Shown one piece after another: positions 37,701-51,587 of a DNA stretch of 64,000 nucleotides. Numbering within the stretch: the first letter of the stretch is position 1; the number at the start of each line of letters is the position of its first letter. The DNA comes from Balanoglossus misakiensis (lineage: Eukaryota > Hemichordata): NCBI GenBank assembly GCA_040954595.2, contig CM082594.2:9362001-9426000 (forward strand), in the 5' to 3' direction. A program made the translations under genes and the position numbers. A model generated the notes under the pieces. It saw only the letters and a program-made list of their open reading frames with translations, searched no databases and was not told the origin of the DNA.

Positions 37701-37820
37701 GCTTCAAGACCACCGCGTATATTCGCACAAGGCAGCCAGCGCCGACTGGTTTTGATCGAGAAAATAACCAGACCAACTTACACTGGCACTTACTCATGGA
37801 AGAATTACTACAAACGTTGA
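31713..37820 (+). CDS. CNBD2: Cyclic nucleotide-binding domain-containing protein 2
   Basis: Twelve exons: 31713-31859, 33984-34025, 34203-34436, 34583-34746, 34911-35067, 35176-35327, 35539-35677, 35990-36206, 36355-36505, 36648-36792, 37065-37467, 37561-37820; 2211 nt, 736 aa. The start ATGGCGGGG has a strong context. The N-terminal third is basic (ALERFRKAVRQVRMLC). The cyclic-nucleotide-binding fold starts around residue 170, and its phosphate-binding cassette is at 247-261 (FGEIALLKDVPRRATV), keeping the Gly, Glu and PR-A residues needed for cyclic nucleotide. A second, weaker domain-like stretch follows (LFKSWEKDDLELISDM, then ITKGKCDVLRLVD). The tail is Ser/Arg-rich. The family is known from male germ cells, where CNBD2 binds cAMP. 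The protein is longer than the 576 aa human one, mainly towards the C-terminus. AATAAA at 38085-38090. The gene converges on CCDC12. Confidence 0.9.
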
Positions 37821-38763
37821 ACTGTACAACCACAAATCACCAGGATTTCAAAACAGCCAGAATGGTACTAATGAAAATTGATTTGAACACTGTGTGCAAA
37901 CAAACCAGGTTTGCCAAAAAGAACCTTATTTATATCCAGAACAAAACTTGCCAGGTAAATGCTACCAACAAAGTGAAGTTATAAGTTCTTGCCATGACTT
38001 TTATAACTGCCTGTCCTTGCCAAAGTCTGTAGTTTACACTAACAAAGTCATTGTAGATCTTTTTTTAAATAATTGCTTTATGTAAATAAATATTGTTTAC
38101 TTTACATATTTAGTGTTTTTGAATACTCATGATTGGCTGAGACATGTGTTCTCCATAGTGTGTCAGCTGAAGTACACTTTCTAAACAGAAACTGTATATA
38201 TTGATACTCATTTGACTTCACATTCAGTTCTGAAAAGCACCACATGTGAAAGAGTCCCACAAACCAAATGCATCTTTCAAAGAAATATAAAGTTTATTGG
38301 AAAAAACAAAGGAAATTTTACAATCAAAAGGCTCATTTATTTTAAACAATAAGGTGTTCTCAAAAGAAGTTAAAAGAAATATAAAAAAAAAATGAATTTC
38401 TCCATTTACTGCTTGGGAACATTTCAATCCATCGCTTGAATTGCATCTTGAGGCAGTTATAGTGGTACACCTGGTTTTGCCAGATGTTGTCTGCAAATTT
38501 CTAACAGACCAGCAGGATTTAATGTCTTCCTGACCATCCAATGATTCTCACTGAAGTCGACCTGAGAATCATACACCAGTTTCTGACATTGAAAGAATAC
38601 TTGCTGATACGGACCCACACTGTGAGCATTAACAAATATTGAACCAGGAACCTCGGCCAATCAGAAGACCAGAATCACAATGGCAAGGGTCATTAAGAGC
38701 CATGCAGAATCCAATCCGACTGACTCAGTGAGCAGATATTGCTACTTATTGACCTTTTATGGT
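37821..38763. other. Convergent 3' ends of CNBD2 and CCDC12
   Basis: CNBD2 has AATAAA at 38085-38090 on the plus strand. On the minus strand AATAAA at 38293-38298 serves the 3' end of CCDC12. The two UTRs therefore probably end about 200 bp apart. No further gene is seen. Confidence 0.6.
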
Positions 38764-40136
38764 TCAGTCTTCATCGGAGTCAACTGTTTGTTGATTGGCT
38801 GCAGCGTTGACATTGACAACAGTTGCCAGGTCTTCTTTGCCAGCAGCAAGTCTGTCCCCTGTAAATGAGAAATGGACAAAAAGAACAGTTACCTCACACA
38901 TTCTCCAAACACAAGGGCAACAGATTAAGAATGATGTTAAGTGGTGCCCAATGCCTCCAACTAGCAGCTTATTGGAGTAATATATCCATTGTAAAACCAC
39001 AACTGACTTCACATCTATACTTACTTATCAATTCCGCTATTGCTCTTTGCGTCCTTTTTTCTAATTTTTCCAATTTTTTAGAAACATCTCTTTTTAAATC
39101 CCTGGAAGAAAGAAGAAGATATTGTTCTTATTTCTCCTGTTACCTTCCTTGCTCACAAAATATAATCTCTGAGTGCATTATGGTGATTATCTTTGCTCAT
39201 TTCTGCAGCATTATTCAGTAATTACAATTCCCAAATGCTTTTAACCACTGCTTACCAGTCTGGCTTCCTAGGAGCTAGATTAATGAGGTCAACCTCTTCC
39301 ACTACAGGTTCTGGTTTAGCTGCTTGCAATTGTTCTTCTATATGCTCTTCAACTGATAAACAAAAACAAAATTCCTATCAAAACTCTATGGTTCATATTG
39401 CATTAACAGAAGTAGTTCATATATCCATTTCCAACCTGTGTATAGCTTGAAAGAACGGCTCAATTTACTACTTAATATTACCTTTTCCAGGCTTGACTCT
39501 TTCCGCAACCTTTTCTTGAAGTACGTCATCTTGTGGCTTGTAATTTTTAAATACAGGATGACTGTGTGACAGAAAGAAAGGATTTTTTTTCACTGATGCT
39601 ATAGAGACAATGAGTGATTTGAAGAGAAAACAATCATGCCATGCAATGACTTGTGACTGAGGTCTGTAAATGTCTTATCTCACCTTTTATCTCCTTCAGT
39701 CTCTTCTTCAGCTGACCTTTTCTCTGGTGGTTCCGAATCATCCTCCTACACATAATGAAGAAGGAAATCAGATTAGAAGTGGATATTTCAGTGATAATAA
39801 ATGTGTAAACAAGCAGTTTTGACAAGCTGGGAATACACTACAATGTTAGCCTGGTCTCCATACCCACTCCAGTGTGTTTTTTCACTCACACACTTGTGTG
39901 TGACTATCTAAAACACACTGGGTATGGAGACCAGCTACTTCATAAGCATGCGTGCACAACACAGACTCGAAAGTATGCGTGTGCTCACAAATAGAAGTTT
40001 TCATTGAGTAATAACAAATGTACGCCCTACATTCGAGATAAATTACCTCATTTTCACCTCGCTGTTTACGTCTAAGTGCTTTCAATCGCTCTTTTCTCTT
40101 CAGAGCTTCCTGTTGTAACACACCGACGTCCGCCAT
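38764..40136 (-). CDS. CCDC12: Coiled-coil domain-containing protein 12, spliceosome component
   Basis: Six minus-strand exons: 40136-40047, 39745-39684, 39561-39482, 39352-39256, 39101-39025, 38858-38764; 501 nt, 166 aa, the same length as human CCDC12. The N-terminus LQQEALKRKERLKALRRKQR and the C-terminal block LAPRKPDWDLKRDVSKKLEK with KRTQRAIAELI match the family closely. The protein is a small, highly charged helical component of the spliceosome. The acidic middle (EDDSEPPEKRSAEEET) is typical. It shares its upstream region with CDK2, 677 bp away in the opposite direction. All introns are GT/AG with matching phases. A TA-flanked foldback element sits in intron 1. Confidence 0.96.
39849..39935. 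mobile_element. TA-flanked foldback element (MITE-like), 87 bp
   Basis: The left end GCCTGGTCTCCATACCCA and the right end TGGGTATGGAGACCAGC are inverted copies with a one-base difference. Further inward AGTGTGTTTT pairs with AAAACACACT, and the centre TCACACAC-TT-GTGTGTGA is itself a hairpin. TA flanks both sides (39847-39848 and 39936-39937), as in Tc1/mariner-type insertions. It has no coding capacity. It lies in intron 1 of CCDC12. Confidence 0.7.
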
Positions 40137-43243
<3,107 letters not shown>

Positions 43244-44191
43244 TGGACCCAGAAAAGACTGCAAAGGACAGTTCAGCGCATAGCAGCTGGATGCATCAGT
43301 ACTGGGAATATACCAGTGATTATTTTGGAACCTCGGAACATTGACTCTGTTGTCTTATCTCCTAAGTGAACAGACTTTTTGAAGTTCATAATATGGGCCA
43401 ACAAACTAGGCCATGTATGAGGAGGTCACCGAATTATCCTGGAACAGGAGGACTTGCTGTTGCAGTTTTGACCATCATCTGCTTCACTTTATGTTGATAC
43501 TCATCAAAATCCCAATGACTTTGCTCAGGTGTACTCATATTCAGTGTTCACAGTGCCTACCTTGCTTTCTTGGGTTGGCTACTCAGAAGCAGTCAGAAGT
43601 ATTCATATTGGGAACAAAAACTGATGCAGTGATAATCATTTAAGAGGATTTTTATCATAACTTGTGGAGATTGGATGTATTTTTATTACATCTTTTGATG
43701 AATGTTTGGCAAGCGTCAAACTGCATCCCAGATTTTAATGGAGAAAGTATTTTAATGTTTTTCTTCAGTGTTATTTGGTTAATACCAATGCATGTGCTTC
43801 TGTACAATAGTTTTATCTGTAGACAATTTTTAAGAGTATGTTTGAATTTTTTTATGAAATGTTTGAACAAATAAACAATGTTTACCTTATTGGCATATCC
43901 TTGTGTATTTCTTTGTTGCCTTTTACAAGACTTTTAAGGACATTCTGCGAATAATGAACCCTGGGTATCTCAAGATAGCTAGCTATGAATGTATACTATA
44001 ACCCTATAAAGCAATTTATGAGATGTACCAACAAAATATATAGAAAGGAAATACAGACTTAAAAACACAAAAATTATGAGAAAAAAAAGTTTAATAAGTA
44101 CCTCAACTATAGAGACAACATTCAACATGTGTTCTGTATTGCAAAAAAGACAACTTTCCTTCACAGTTTTCTTTTGTTTTTATAAATATGC
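43244..44191. other. Convergent 3' ends of CDK2 and MRPL32
   Basis: The CDK2 3' UTR runs to about 43.89 kb (AATAAA at 43870-43875). On the minus strand ATTAAA at 44089-44094 could end MRPL32. Frames here are short and unsupported. Confidence 0.6.
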
Positions 44192-45033
44192 CTATAAGTG
44201 CTTATTATCTCTGATCAGTTCTTGGCTAAACCATGATGGTCTCTTCTTTTTCATCTCAACAATGTGTTTCCCTTTATTACTCTCACTGACAGTTTCTCCC
44301 TCATATAACACTACAGCTTCTGTTTGTGGAGTGTTGTAGTTCCATTCCTCACCAAGTGATTCTCTGATTGCCTCTGTTTCAGCTCTCACTTTCTGAAGGC
44401 AGTTCCTGAAAAGAAAGCAACAACTATTAACATTTGGGTTAGTTAAAATAACTAATAAGAACACACCAAGTTCAGTTGGGAGTGCATGTAAAAAAAGTCT
44501 GCCCTTGTGTGGTCGTTCAAACCATTCCACTTATATTTTAACTATACATTGGCATATGTAAATTACATGTGTCTGTATTACTTTCTACCACTTACCCACA
44601 TAGATGGTACAGTAGCTTTGGATGACCACAGGTTTCACATGCTACAATGTCTTCTCTGGGATGAACTCTTTTTTCAACAGCTCTTCTTCTTGTTCTCCTC
44701 CTTTCAAGTGAACGTTTTGACTTTGGCACAGCCAGCAGGAAACCATCCCACAAACTTTTTATGTCTATTCCTCCTTTGCTTTGTGGTTTATTATCACATA
44801 GATGGCCGTTTGTAACCAATGCTGGTGCTGCAAGATGTAATGATTTGTCGATTTCAGTTTAACTGCCCAATATTGTTTGTCGTAGCAAGGAACACTGCAG
44901 CAAAATGATAACACGTCGCACAAAAGAATAATTACATACCTAACGGTGGGTGAAAAGAAAACATTTCGAGTAACCTGGACTCAAAACACTGCAAAGAAAC
45001 CCGCAAACGTGATATCAACCTGTACGCCGCCAT
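44192..45033 (-). CDS. MRPL32: Mitochondrial ribosomal protein bL32m
   Basis: Large-subunit protein of the mitochondrial ribosome. Three minus-strand exons: 45033-44940, 44827-44596, 44405-44192; 540 nt, 179 aa (human 188). The start ATGGCGGCG gives a basic presequence (MAAYRLISRLRVSLQCFESR). The bL32 core begins ISLW-like at IDIKSLWDGFLLAVPKSKRS. Four zinc-binding cysteines are present: C95 and C98 (CETC) and C108 and C111 (CGNC). The C-terminus has VVLYEGE and KKKRPSWFSQE, as in animal MRPL32. The presequence is likely removed in the organelle. It is head to head with PSMA2. Confidence 0.95.
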
Positions 45034-45317
45034 TTTAGTCTGTGGCCAGCTGTTCCATACTATTTCATGGGGAGGTTCGACGGAAGCGTTCGGTTCAACC
45101 AGAGACGGAATTTATCACCTTCCGGTGAAAATAAAATTGAATGATCCATGTGAGAAATATAGTTTTTTATTTCGCCAAAAATATATGTTGTAAAAAAAAA
45201 GCTACTGATCCATATTCGAGAGACCGAAAATATGTTTCCCCCTCAACCTATCCTTCCGACCTCCCTGTTATAAAGTAAAGTGTGTCCAGTCTATGTACCC
45301 ATAATGCAATTTTCAAG
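45034..45317. promoter_or_regulatory. Shared upstream region of MRPL32 and PSMA2
   Basis: Only 284 bp separate the divergent start codons, so both promoters and 5' UTRs must lie here. No TATA box is apparent at a useful place. A bidirectional promoter is inferred. Confidence 0.65.
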
Positions 45318-46694
45318 ATGTCGGAGCGGTACAGTTTCTCGCTGACTACTTTCAGGTAAAGACATTTTACGTGTAGTTGACGCTCCCTTCTTATTTCGGG
45401 GTTAAGATTTGCAAGTGATTCACGTTGTACGATTTTCCTCATTTTACATTATTGAAGTTGCTAAGATCGAAGAATTACATCCACCATAACAGCGGATGAA
45501 CAGGCCACAGGAAGCATGTTTTGCTAACTCACTCACATACACAATCATGAAGCATGCACATTGACATTGTGGAGCTGTGACCATGACATGATGTAGCCCG
45601 CAGGGACTGTGCATATTAAAATCAGTGAAAGTTCACGGTATTGGCAGAATCTGTGGAGTCTTAAGTCAAAATAAAGAGGTTCTAGACCAATAATTTCTGT
45701 TATTTTTCTCTCTGACAGTCCCTCTGGTAAACTGGTACAAATAGAATATGCATTGAATGCTGTTGCAGCTGGGGCTCCCAGTGTTGGCATTAAAGCATCC
45801 AATGGTGTTGTCGTAGCAACAGAGAAGAAACAGAAGTCCATTTTATACGATGAACACAGTGTCCACAAAGTTGAAAGTATCACCAAAAATGTAGGCATGA
45901 TATACAGTGGTATGGGACCAGATTATAGGTAAGTAGTGTTGGGTTTGCAGAGTTATACATGTATTGTACTATTTTCCTTTGCTCATTATCTAATATCCAA
46001 GTATTTTTGTCTCTCCACTTTTTTCCAGGATCTTAGTTCAGAAAGCCAGAAAATTAGCACAACAATATTTTCTAACTTACCAAGAGCATATTCCCACATC
46101 ACAACTAGTACAACGAATAGCATCAGTCATGCAGGAATACACACAATCAGGGTAAGTACAATAACATCTTATTTTGTGGTGTTGGTATTTTGTTAGTGTT
46201 TGAATCAGAAATGAGAATATTCAGGTGGTCTTGTGAGTTACAATGTACATTATTTTTCCTTTTAGTGGAGTTCGTCCATTCGGTGTATCACTGTTGGTAG
46301 TTGGCTGGGACGACGATGAAAAGAGGCCATATTTATTCCAATGTGATCCGTCAGGGGCTTACTTTGCCTGGAAAGCTACAGCCATGGGGAAGAATCACGT
46401 CAACGGGAAAACATTCCTTGAAAAACGATACAATGAGGATCTGGAGCTGGAAGATGCTGTCCACACAGCTATATTGACACTCAAGGTAAAAAACTGCAGT
46501 ATCATGGAGGTATCATGTCAAACTGGGAAAACAAAATTCTCTGAAAATAATTATTGTTTATTCTTTCTTATCTGCAGGAGAGTTTTGAAGGACAGATGAC
46601 AGAAGACAATATAGAGATAGGAATATGCAACGAGAACGGATTCCGGAGACTAACACCAGCTGAAGTCAAAGATTATCTGGCATCAATAGCATAG
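45318..46694 (+). CDS. PSMA2: 20S proteasome subunit alpha 2
   Basis: Non-catalytic alpha-ring subunit of the 20S proteasome, which forms the gated entry of the particle. Five exons: 45318-45355, 45719-45928, 46029-46151, 46266-46485, 46578-46694; 708 nt, 235 aa (human 234). The N-terminal gate region [20 protein letters not shown] is the alpha-subunit signature; [31 protein letters not shown] and [19 protein letters not shown] are nearly identical to human PSMA2. All splice phases match. AATAAA at 46941-46946. Confidence 0.98.
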
Positions 46695-47405
46695 ACTGTG
46701 GACTTCAAATGCAAACATGGCTGTGTACAATTACACATTAGACTCTTTATGTTTAACATATGTAATTTGTTACTGAAAAAGAATGTCATATTAGGTCACT
46801 GGGTTGACTTTGCTGAGATCAAATCACCACATTAAATCATGCGTTTTTTTCCCCTGATGGCGTATTGTACCAAACACTTCTTTTGACATGTCATTACTTT
46901 TTGTTATATTTCATTAAGAATACTGAAGGTTTATAGCTAAAATAAACATCTTTCATAACTGTATCATGACTGTTGGAAGTTTTTTTTTTTTTAATTAAAC
47001 CAGTCATTTAAACATTTAAATACATGTACATGGTATAAATGTACATATTTCTCTTCCACCCTATCCTAGAAATGTTAATTCTACACAAATTTAAACCCTC
47101 GTTTCATAAAGTGTCAGAATAACGGCATTGCAATGGGTGTGTAAACGACCCATGTACTATACCGTATACCACTGCTGTTTAATATGCAAATCAGTACAAA
47201 CAAATGAACATCTGAACTACATTGACACACCTGAGATAGAGCGCCATCGCAACCGCACGCATGAATAATCAATCGACGCATAAATTAAGCCCCGTTACTA
47301 TGGCTCGTCGGCAACCTGTTTGTATTCCTATCCAGTGAACGCCTTGCTTCTGGCATATCCCAACCGTGGCCGCCGTGTTCCTTCTTGCTTGACCGAGTTA
47401 TAAAC
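46695..47405. other. PSMA2 3' UTR and spacer
   Basis: The PSMA2 UTR probably ends shortly after AATAAA at 46941-46946, followed by a T-rich run. The rest is spacer and the promoter of the gene at 47406; no coding sequence is seen. Confidence 0.6.
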
Positions 47406-49209
47406 ATGGAAGAGGAGAACGAAAACAAATCCCAACACGATCAAGAACAGGATCCGGACGAGGGAGCCGAATTCGAAGAAGAACAGAACCCAGACGAGAC
47501 ACAGAAAGAAGACGACGACGACAAAAAGAAGGTGCCGATTTATTTGTTTGTATTCATGTTGACAAGCATTAACAGCATTCCAGATAGCTGTTTAAAGCGG
47601 TCATAGTCCATAATCATATAACGCGGGGCTTTTTATTCTTGACAGGAGAAAAGTAAAAAAGAGAAGAAGAAACAAAAACCGCACAGAGGCCCACCTACTC
47701 CAACACCAGAAGACCTTCGAGAATTGGAGCAAGGATTTATACTTGACAACATAGCAGTGAATTCAATCTCTAAAGATTACGCCAATACACAACCAAAACT
47801 AGGACCAGCTATACCTCCTTACAATTCTCAAAGAGACAAGCACGTCAAGGAATATTTTGAATTTGTTCAGGTAGACAAAACCCTGGACAAAACAGGTCAG
47901 GTAAGACACCTAATTATCCAGGTCACTATTAATATGATTTGCCAATCTCATTACGACATCCAAGTCGCATATGTACGTCTTTCACAACTGTAGATGATCA
48001 GTGTTCATTCATTTAGTCTTCTGCAAAAAATGCATAATTTTAACGAAGTGTAATTTAAGTGTAGTTTATTTTGGTAGTTTTTGAAATCGAGAAACACAAG
48101 TACTTTTATATATTGGAGAAGTATGTAAACGTTACGCATAAATGAACTCACTGGCCCTATTATTTTTGTTATTATGGGGTATGCGTCAAGTTCGATCAAT
48201 CCACTGTCACGGTCAAGGCCAAAAATTAAACATACGATGTAGGACCCCGTAGACGTAGACTTACTAGTATACACCTTTGGATTTTCACGTAACTGCGAGG
48301 AGACTCGCATCTCGTTCACACGGTAGCATATGCAAGATTCACACAGTTTACTACCAAGGCATGCGACGGTCGTCAGGGACTGTCGTCATGGTCATAGTCA
48401 TCTTAAATTTGCACAGGAATTAAATAGGTTTTGCTCAAATGTGGCGACCACGTGTCAATGTTTTGTTATGCTAATTTGGTCGACTTCGAAGCCATACAAG
48501 AAATCAAGATAGAAACGTACGAGCTTTGAAATAAACATCATCCCTTGCAGAGAAATATAACTCTGGTTTCTCTCTCTCCCTCAACACACATTGGCGAAGT
48601 GTATATCTAATTTTGTTGATCTCTTTATTCACAGCGCGATGGAGGGTGTTCCATAGATGGGCCGGTCATTGACAAATTCATAGAATCAGGAGCAGGATAT
48701 CAGTATCTGTCAAGACGCAATGCAGCTGGAGCAGGTGAGTTCAGTCTGCATCTTTGCTGGTCAAGCTACACGTTCATTTCGGCCAGGCGGCTGTAACCAG
48801 GACAACCTAGCCAAGCCATGTGGACCAGACAGATCACCTCTTCAAAATGTCTACAAACAGGAAGTGTTTTATACCCACAATGCAATTCAACATCCCATTT
48901 TTTCTTTAACTTTCTCAGCTAGAATATAAATTCTTAGTGAATAAAATCTCTACTTCAGAATCACTACACAATATTTAAAAGCCCAAAAACCATGTGTTAC
49001 CATGGTAATCACTTTCAGAGTGTTACAGCATTTCTGTTTTTGCCATTGCAGGACATTCAGCAGATGAAGTGGATGGACATGCTCAGTTTATGCAAGACGC
49101 CAAACCCATGTCTGGGTGGCACGGCCAGTTCGGCTTCAGGAGAAACTCGCCATGGCTTCGGAAATCCCCGTCTAATTTTGGCCTTGACTCTAGATCACCA
49201 ACACACTGA
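47406..49209 (+). CDS. Unrecognised small protein with a LExGFxLD..IPxYN module
   Basis: Four exons: 47406-47531, 47646-47900, 48635-48734, 49052-49209; 639 nt, 212 aa, so the gene looks complete. Start: ATGGAAGAGGAGAAC. Residues 1-42 are very acidic, then a Lys-rich patch (KSKKEKKKQKPHRG). The module follows (LRELEQGFILDNIA, then KLGPAIPPYNSQRDKHVKEY), and the C-terminus has GWHGQFGFRRNSPWLRKSPS. The first donor is a weak GTGCCG; the other introns are standard. The module recurs twice in the minus-strand gene at 25861-26963. I do not recognise the family. Short Pro/Arg motifs of this kind occur in sperm and ciliary microtubule-associated proteins, which is only a suggestion. AATAAA at 49666-49671. 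Confidence 0.8.
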
Positions 49210-49913
49210 TTCCTACCCACTCATGCCTTAGGATTATTGGTTTTCTTTCTGAACATGTTGCCAATTCTGTCATCTGTGTATTCTACTGCATCACCATGGT
49301 TACATCATCATCGTCACAGAAGGAGACTGTTTTGATACGCAACTGGAATTCTACAGAATGCTTAGTTTTCAAATCTAGCAGATTCATGTATATATGTTTT
49401 GTTTGAACGAGAGATGTGGATTTTTAGTGGGTTAGAAAGGACAAATGTAAAGTTAGTAACTAATGAGAATCCTGTATCAAAATTAATTGAAAAATCAAAA
49501 CTTGGACTTGACAGGAAGACCACCCTGTTGTATCAATAAACACGATACTAGTTGTTTGTGTGAATTCCAATCCACAGAAGATCAACACTGTGTCTGTTCA
49601 CAACATGAGCCCTCGCCTTGATCATAATCACTGTTTTGTTGTCAGCAATTTGTTTTAAAATTTACAATAAAATAATGAATGTTAAAAGCAGTTGTCATGA
49701 TCGAGACACTCGTCTGTTTTTACCTGTGAAGCGTGGTGACCTCAAAACACACATTGCTCCCTGGCAAGTTGTGTTTTGAGAATGTATGGAACTATTTACA
49801 AGATTGTCACAGTGATACATATAATCACAACAGACAGAGAGCAACACATTATGAAGTAAAACATTCTGTTATTTATTCTCCCAAATTACAAATGAGATTC
49901 CAAAAGTATATTC
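49210..49913. other. Convergent 3' ends of the module gene and NIFK
   Basis: AATAAA on the plus strand at 49666-49671 ends the gene at 47406. AATAAA on the minus strand at 49872-49877 ends NIFK, only 37 bp past its stop codon. No other gene is seen. Confidence 0.6.
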
Positions 49914-51512
49914 TCATTTGCTCTGCTTCTTTTTCTTCTGGCTGGTATTGAGAGGACTCCTCTCCTTGCTTTGAACCTTGCTTTTTGGGGTTGACAGATT
50001 CCTGGCAGATCTCCGTAAAGACGGTGTTGCAACTGTCTCTGACTTTTCAATTTTACTCTTTTTAGATACAGTCTCTGGGGTTTCTGTCAACGTCTTGTCG
50101 GTGGTTGCCACGGTTTCCTGTGTGGCTGAAGAGTCCTCACTGATCTGTGATTTTCTCTTCTGTTTTTTGATTGGTGTCTTTTCTGGGGTCTTCTGCTTTG
50201 GTGTCTTTGTCAGATCATCTGCCTTGTCTTCTTCATCTGTTGATTTCTTTTCCTGTTTGTCTGCCTGACGCTAAAAACAAAAACATTTCATGAAGTCAGC
50301 TACTGCATATCAAAGTATCTCTATTGCAGTCATTTCTGAGCTACGATATTTTCTCACATGATTTTTTATACATTTCCTTCTGATCAGTTTGGCATTACTT
50401 ACATAGCCATCAAAGTCCCAATCAATTCCCATAGCCTTCAATCTTTGCTTCCTTCTTTTCTCCCTCATCAACAATCTCTTTCCCGTCTTCTTTAACCTCT
50501 TGGGATCTTTCACAACAGAGTTGTGTCTCTCCAGTGACAGTTTGTGGGCTATTGGTTTCTTGAATTTCCTGTCACAGCCTTTGAACAGTTCAGGCCATCG
50601 TTTCTCTTTCGGTATGAATTCGCCTGAAATGAAAATCATTCCATGAGCTGTGAACCTGAAGTCGGAACCTCCGCCCTGCCTAGGCATGGAAGATTCAGAT
50701 GCAGGATAGACAGTAGGCTGTTGGAATACTTACATTTCAGAAGTTTATGATACATGAGGTAATTATTCATAGTTTCTGCAACAATCTTGGCGACTTCTTC
50801 AAATTCAAATTCCACAAATGCATAGCCTTTTGAATTTCCAGACTGAAAGTAAAAAAAAAAATCCAAGGATACAAAATTATACCAAGTCTCTTTACATTGT
50901 TCAGATCCTTAGGTCCAAACTCACAGCCAAGGCTGAGGCTACAGATCTGCAACAAGCAAAGGGTTAAGTCCTACAATATTTCACTCAAACAGAAAATAAA
51001 ATATCGTATGGTTTAACTTACCTTCTTACTTCGACTTAGACGTAATCTAGTGACGGTTCCAAACTGTGAAAAGAACTCCTTCATCTGTGGTTCAAAAAAT
51101 CCATGCGGGATGTGTTTCAGAAATACGACACCTCTTTCTTCAGTATGAGAGCCTGTAGTCTAGATGCAAAAAAAGAGTAATCAATTGGCTTTTAAAAGCT
51201 GTTAGAGAAGATGTGCCTTTAAAGTGAATGTCCATCATTAGCTGCAATAGTACATGTACTGTAATATTTCTACGCAGCTGGTCGAACATGTGTTTCCGGT
51301 ATCACACGTCGCGTCTTTTGCCTTTGGTGTTCAAATGTTGATAAATATCAATTTGCGTAGACAACAACGTCTTAAATACTTACCTGTGACTTTACTTTCC
51401 TTTTAACACTTTTAATCTTTTCTTCGAACTCCGCTTGCTGATTGGCATCCAGCGCCAATTCCACCTTTTCTTTCTCGTCCGACAGTTTTCGTTTTCGCGT
51501 GGTGGCCGCCAT
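49914..51512 (-). CDS. NIFK: Nucleolar RNA-binding protein interacting with Ki-67 FHA domain
   Basis: Nucleolar protein of ribosome assembly that in vertebrates also binds the Ki-67 FHA domain. Five minus-strand exons: 51512-51384, 51159-51022, 50842-50734, 50623-50403, 50270-49914; 954 nt, 317 aa (human 293). One RRM: RNP2-like VVFLKHIP near residue 53, then [18 protein letters not shown], and RNP1 KGYAFVEF at 94-101, with [19 protein letters not shown] almost as in human. The tail is Lys-rich with several Thr-Pro sites ([13 protein letters not shown]), possibly the phosphorylated contact for FHA. I chose the ATG at 51512 (AGCATGG context). An in-frame ATG at 51566 would add 18 residues and would come within 21 bp of the MDH1B start. 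Confidence 0.95.
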
Positions 51513-51587
51513 GCTGGATTTCCTTATTGGAGTGAACTTCTCTCCAACAAACACACAAAGCTTCATAGCAACAATCGCGCAAACAAA
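51513..51587. promoter_or_regulatory. 75 bp shared upstream region of NIFK and MDH1B
   Basis: The two divergent start codons are 75 bp apart (21 bp if NIFK uses the upstream ATG). The transcripts must therefore have very short 5' UTRs or overlap at their 5' ends. No TATA box is visible. Confidence 0.65.

Noticed and set aside
37676-37984. 102-codon plus-strand frame over the CNBD2 3' end
   Set aside because: It overlaps the last CNBD2 exon in another frame and continues into the 3' UTR.
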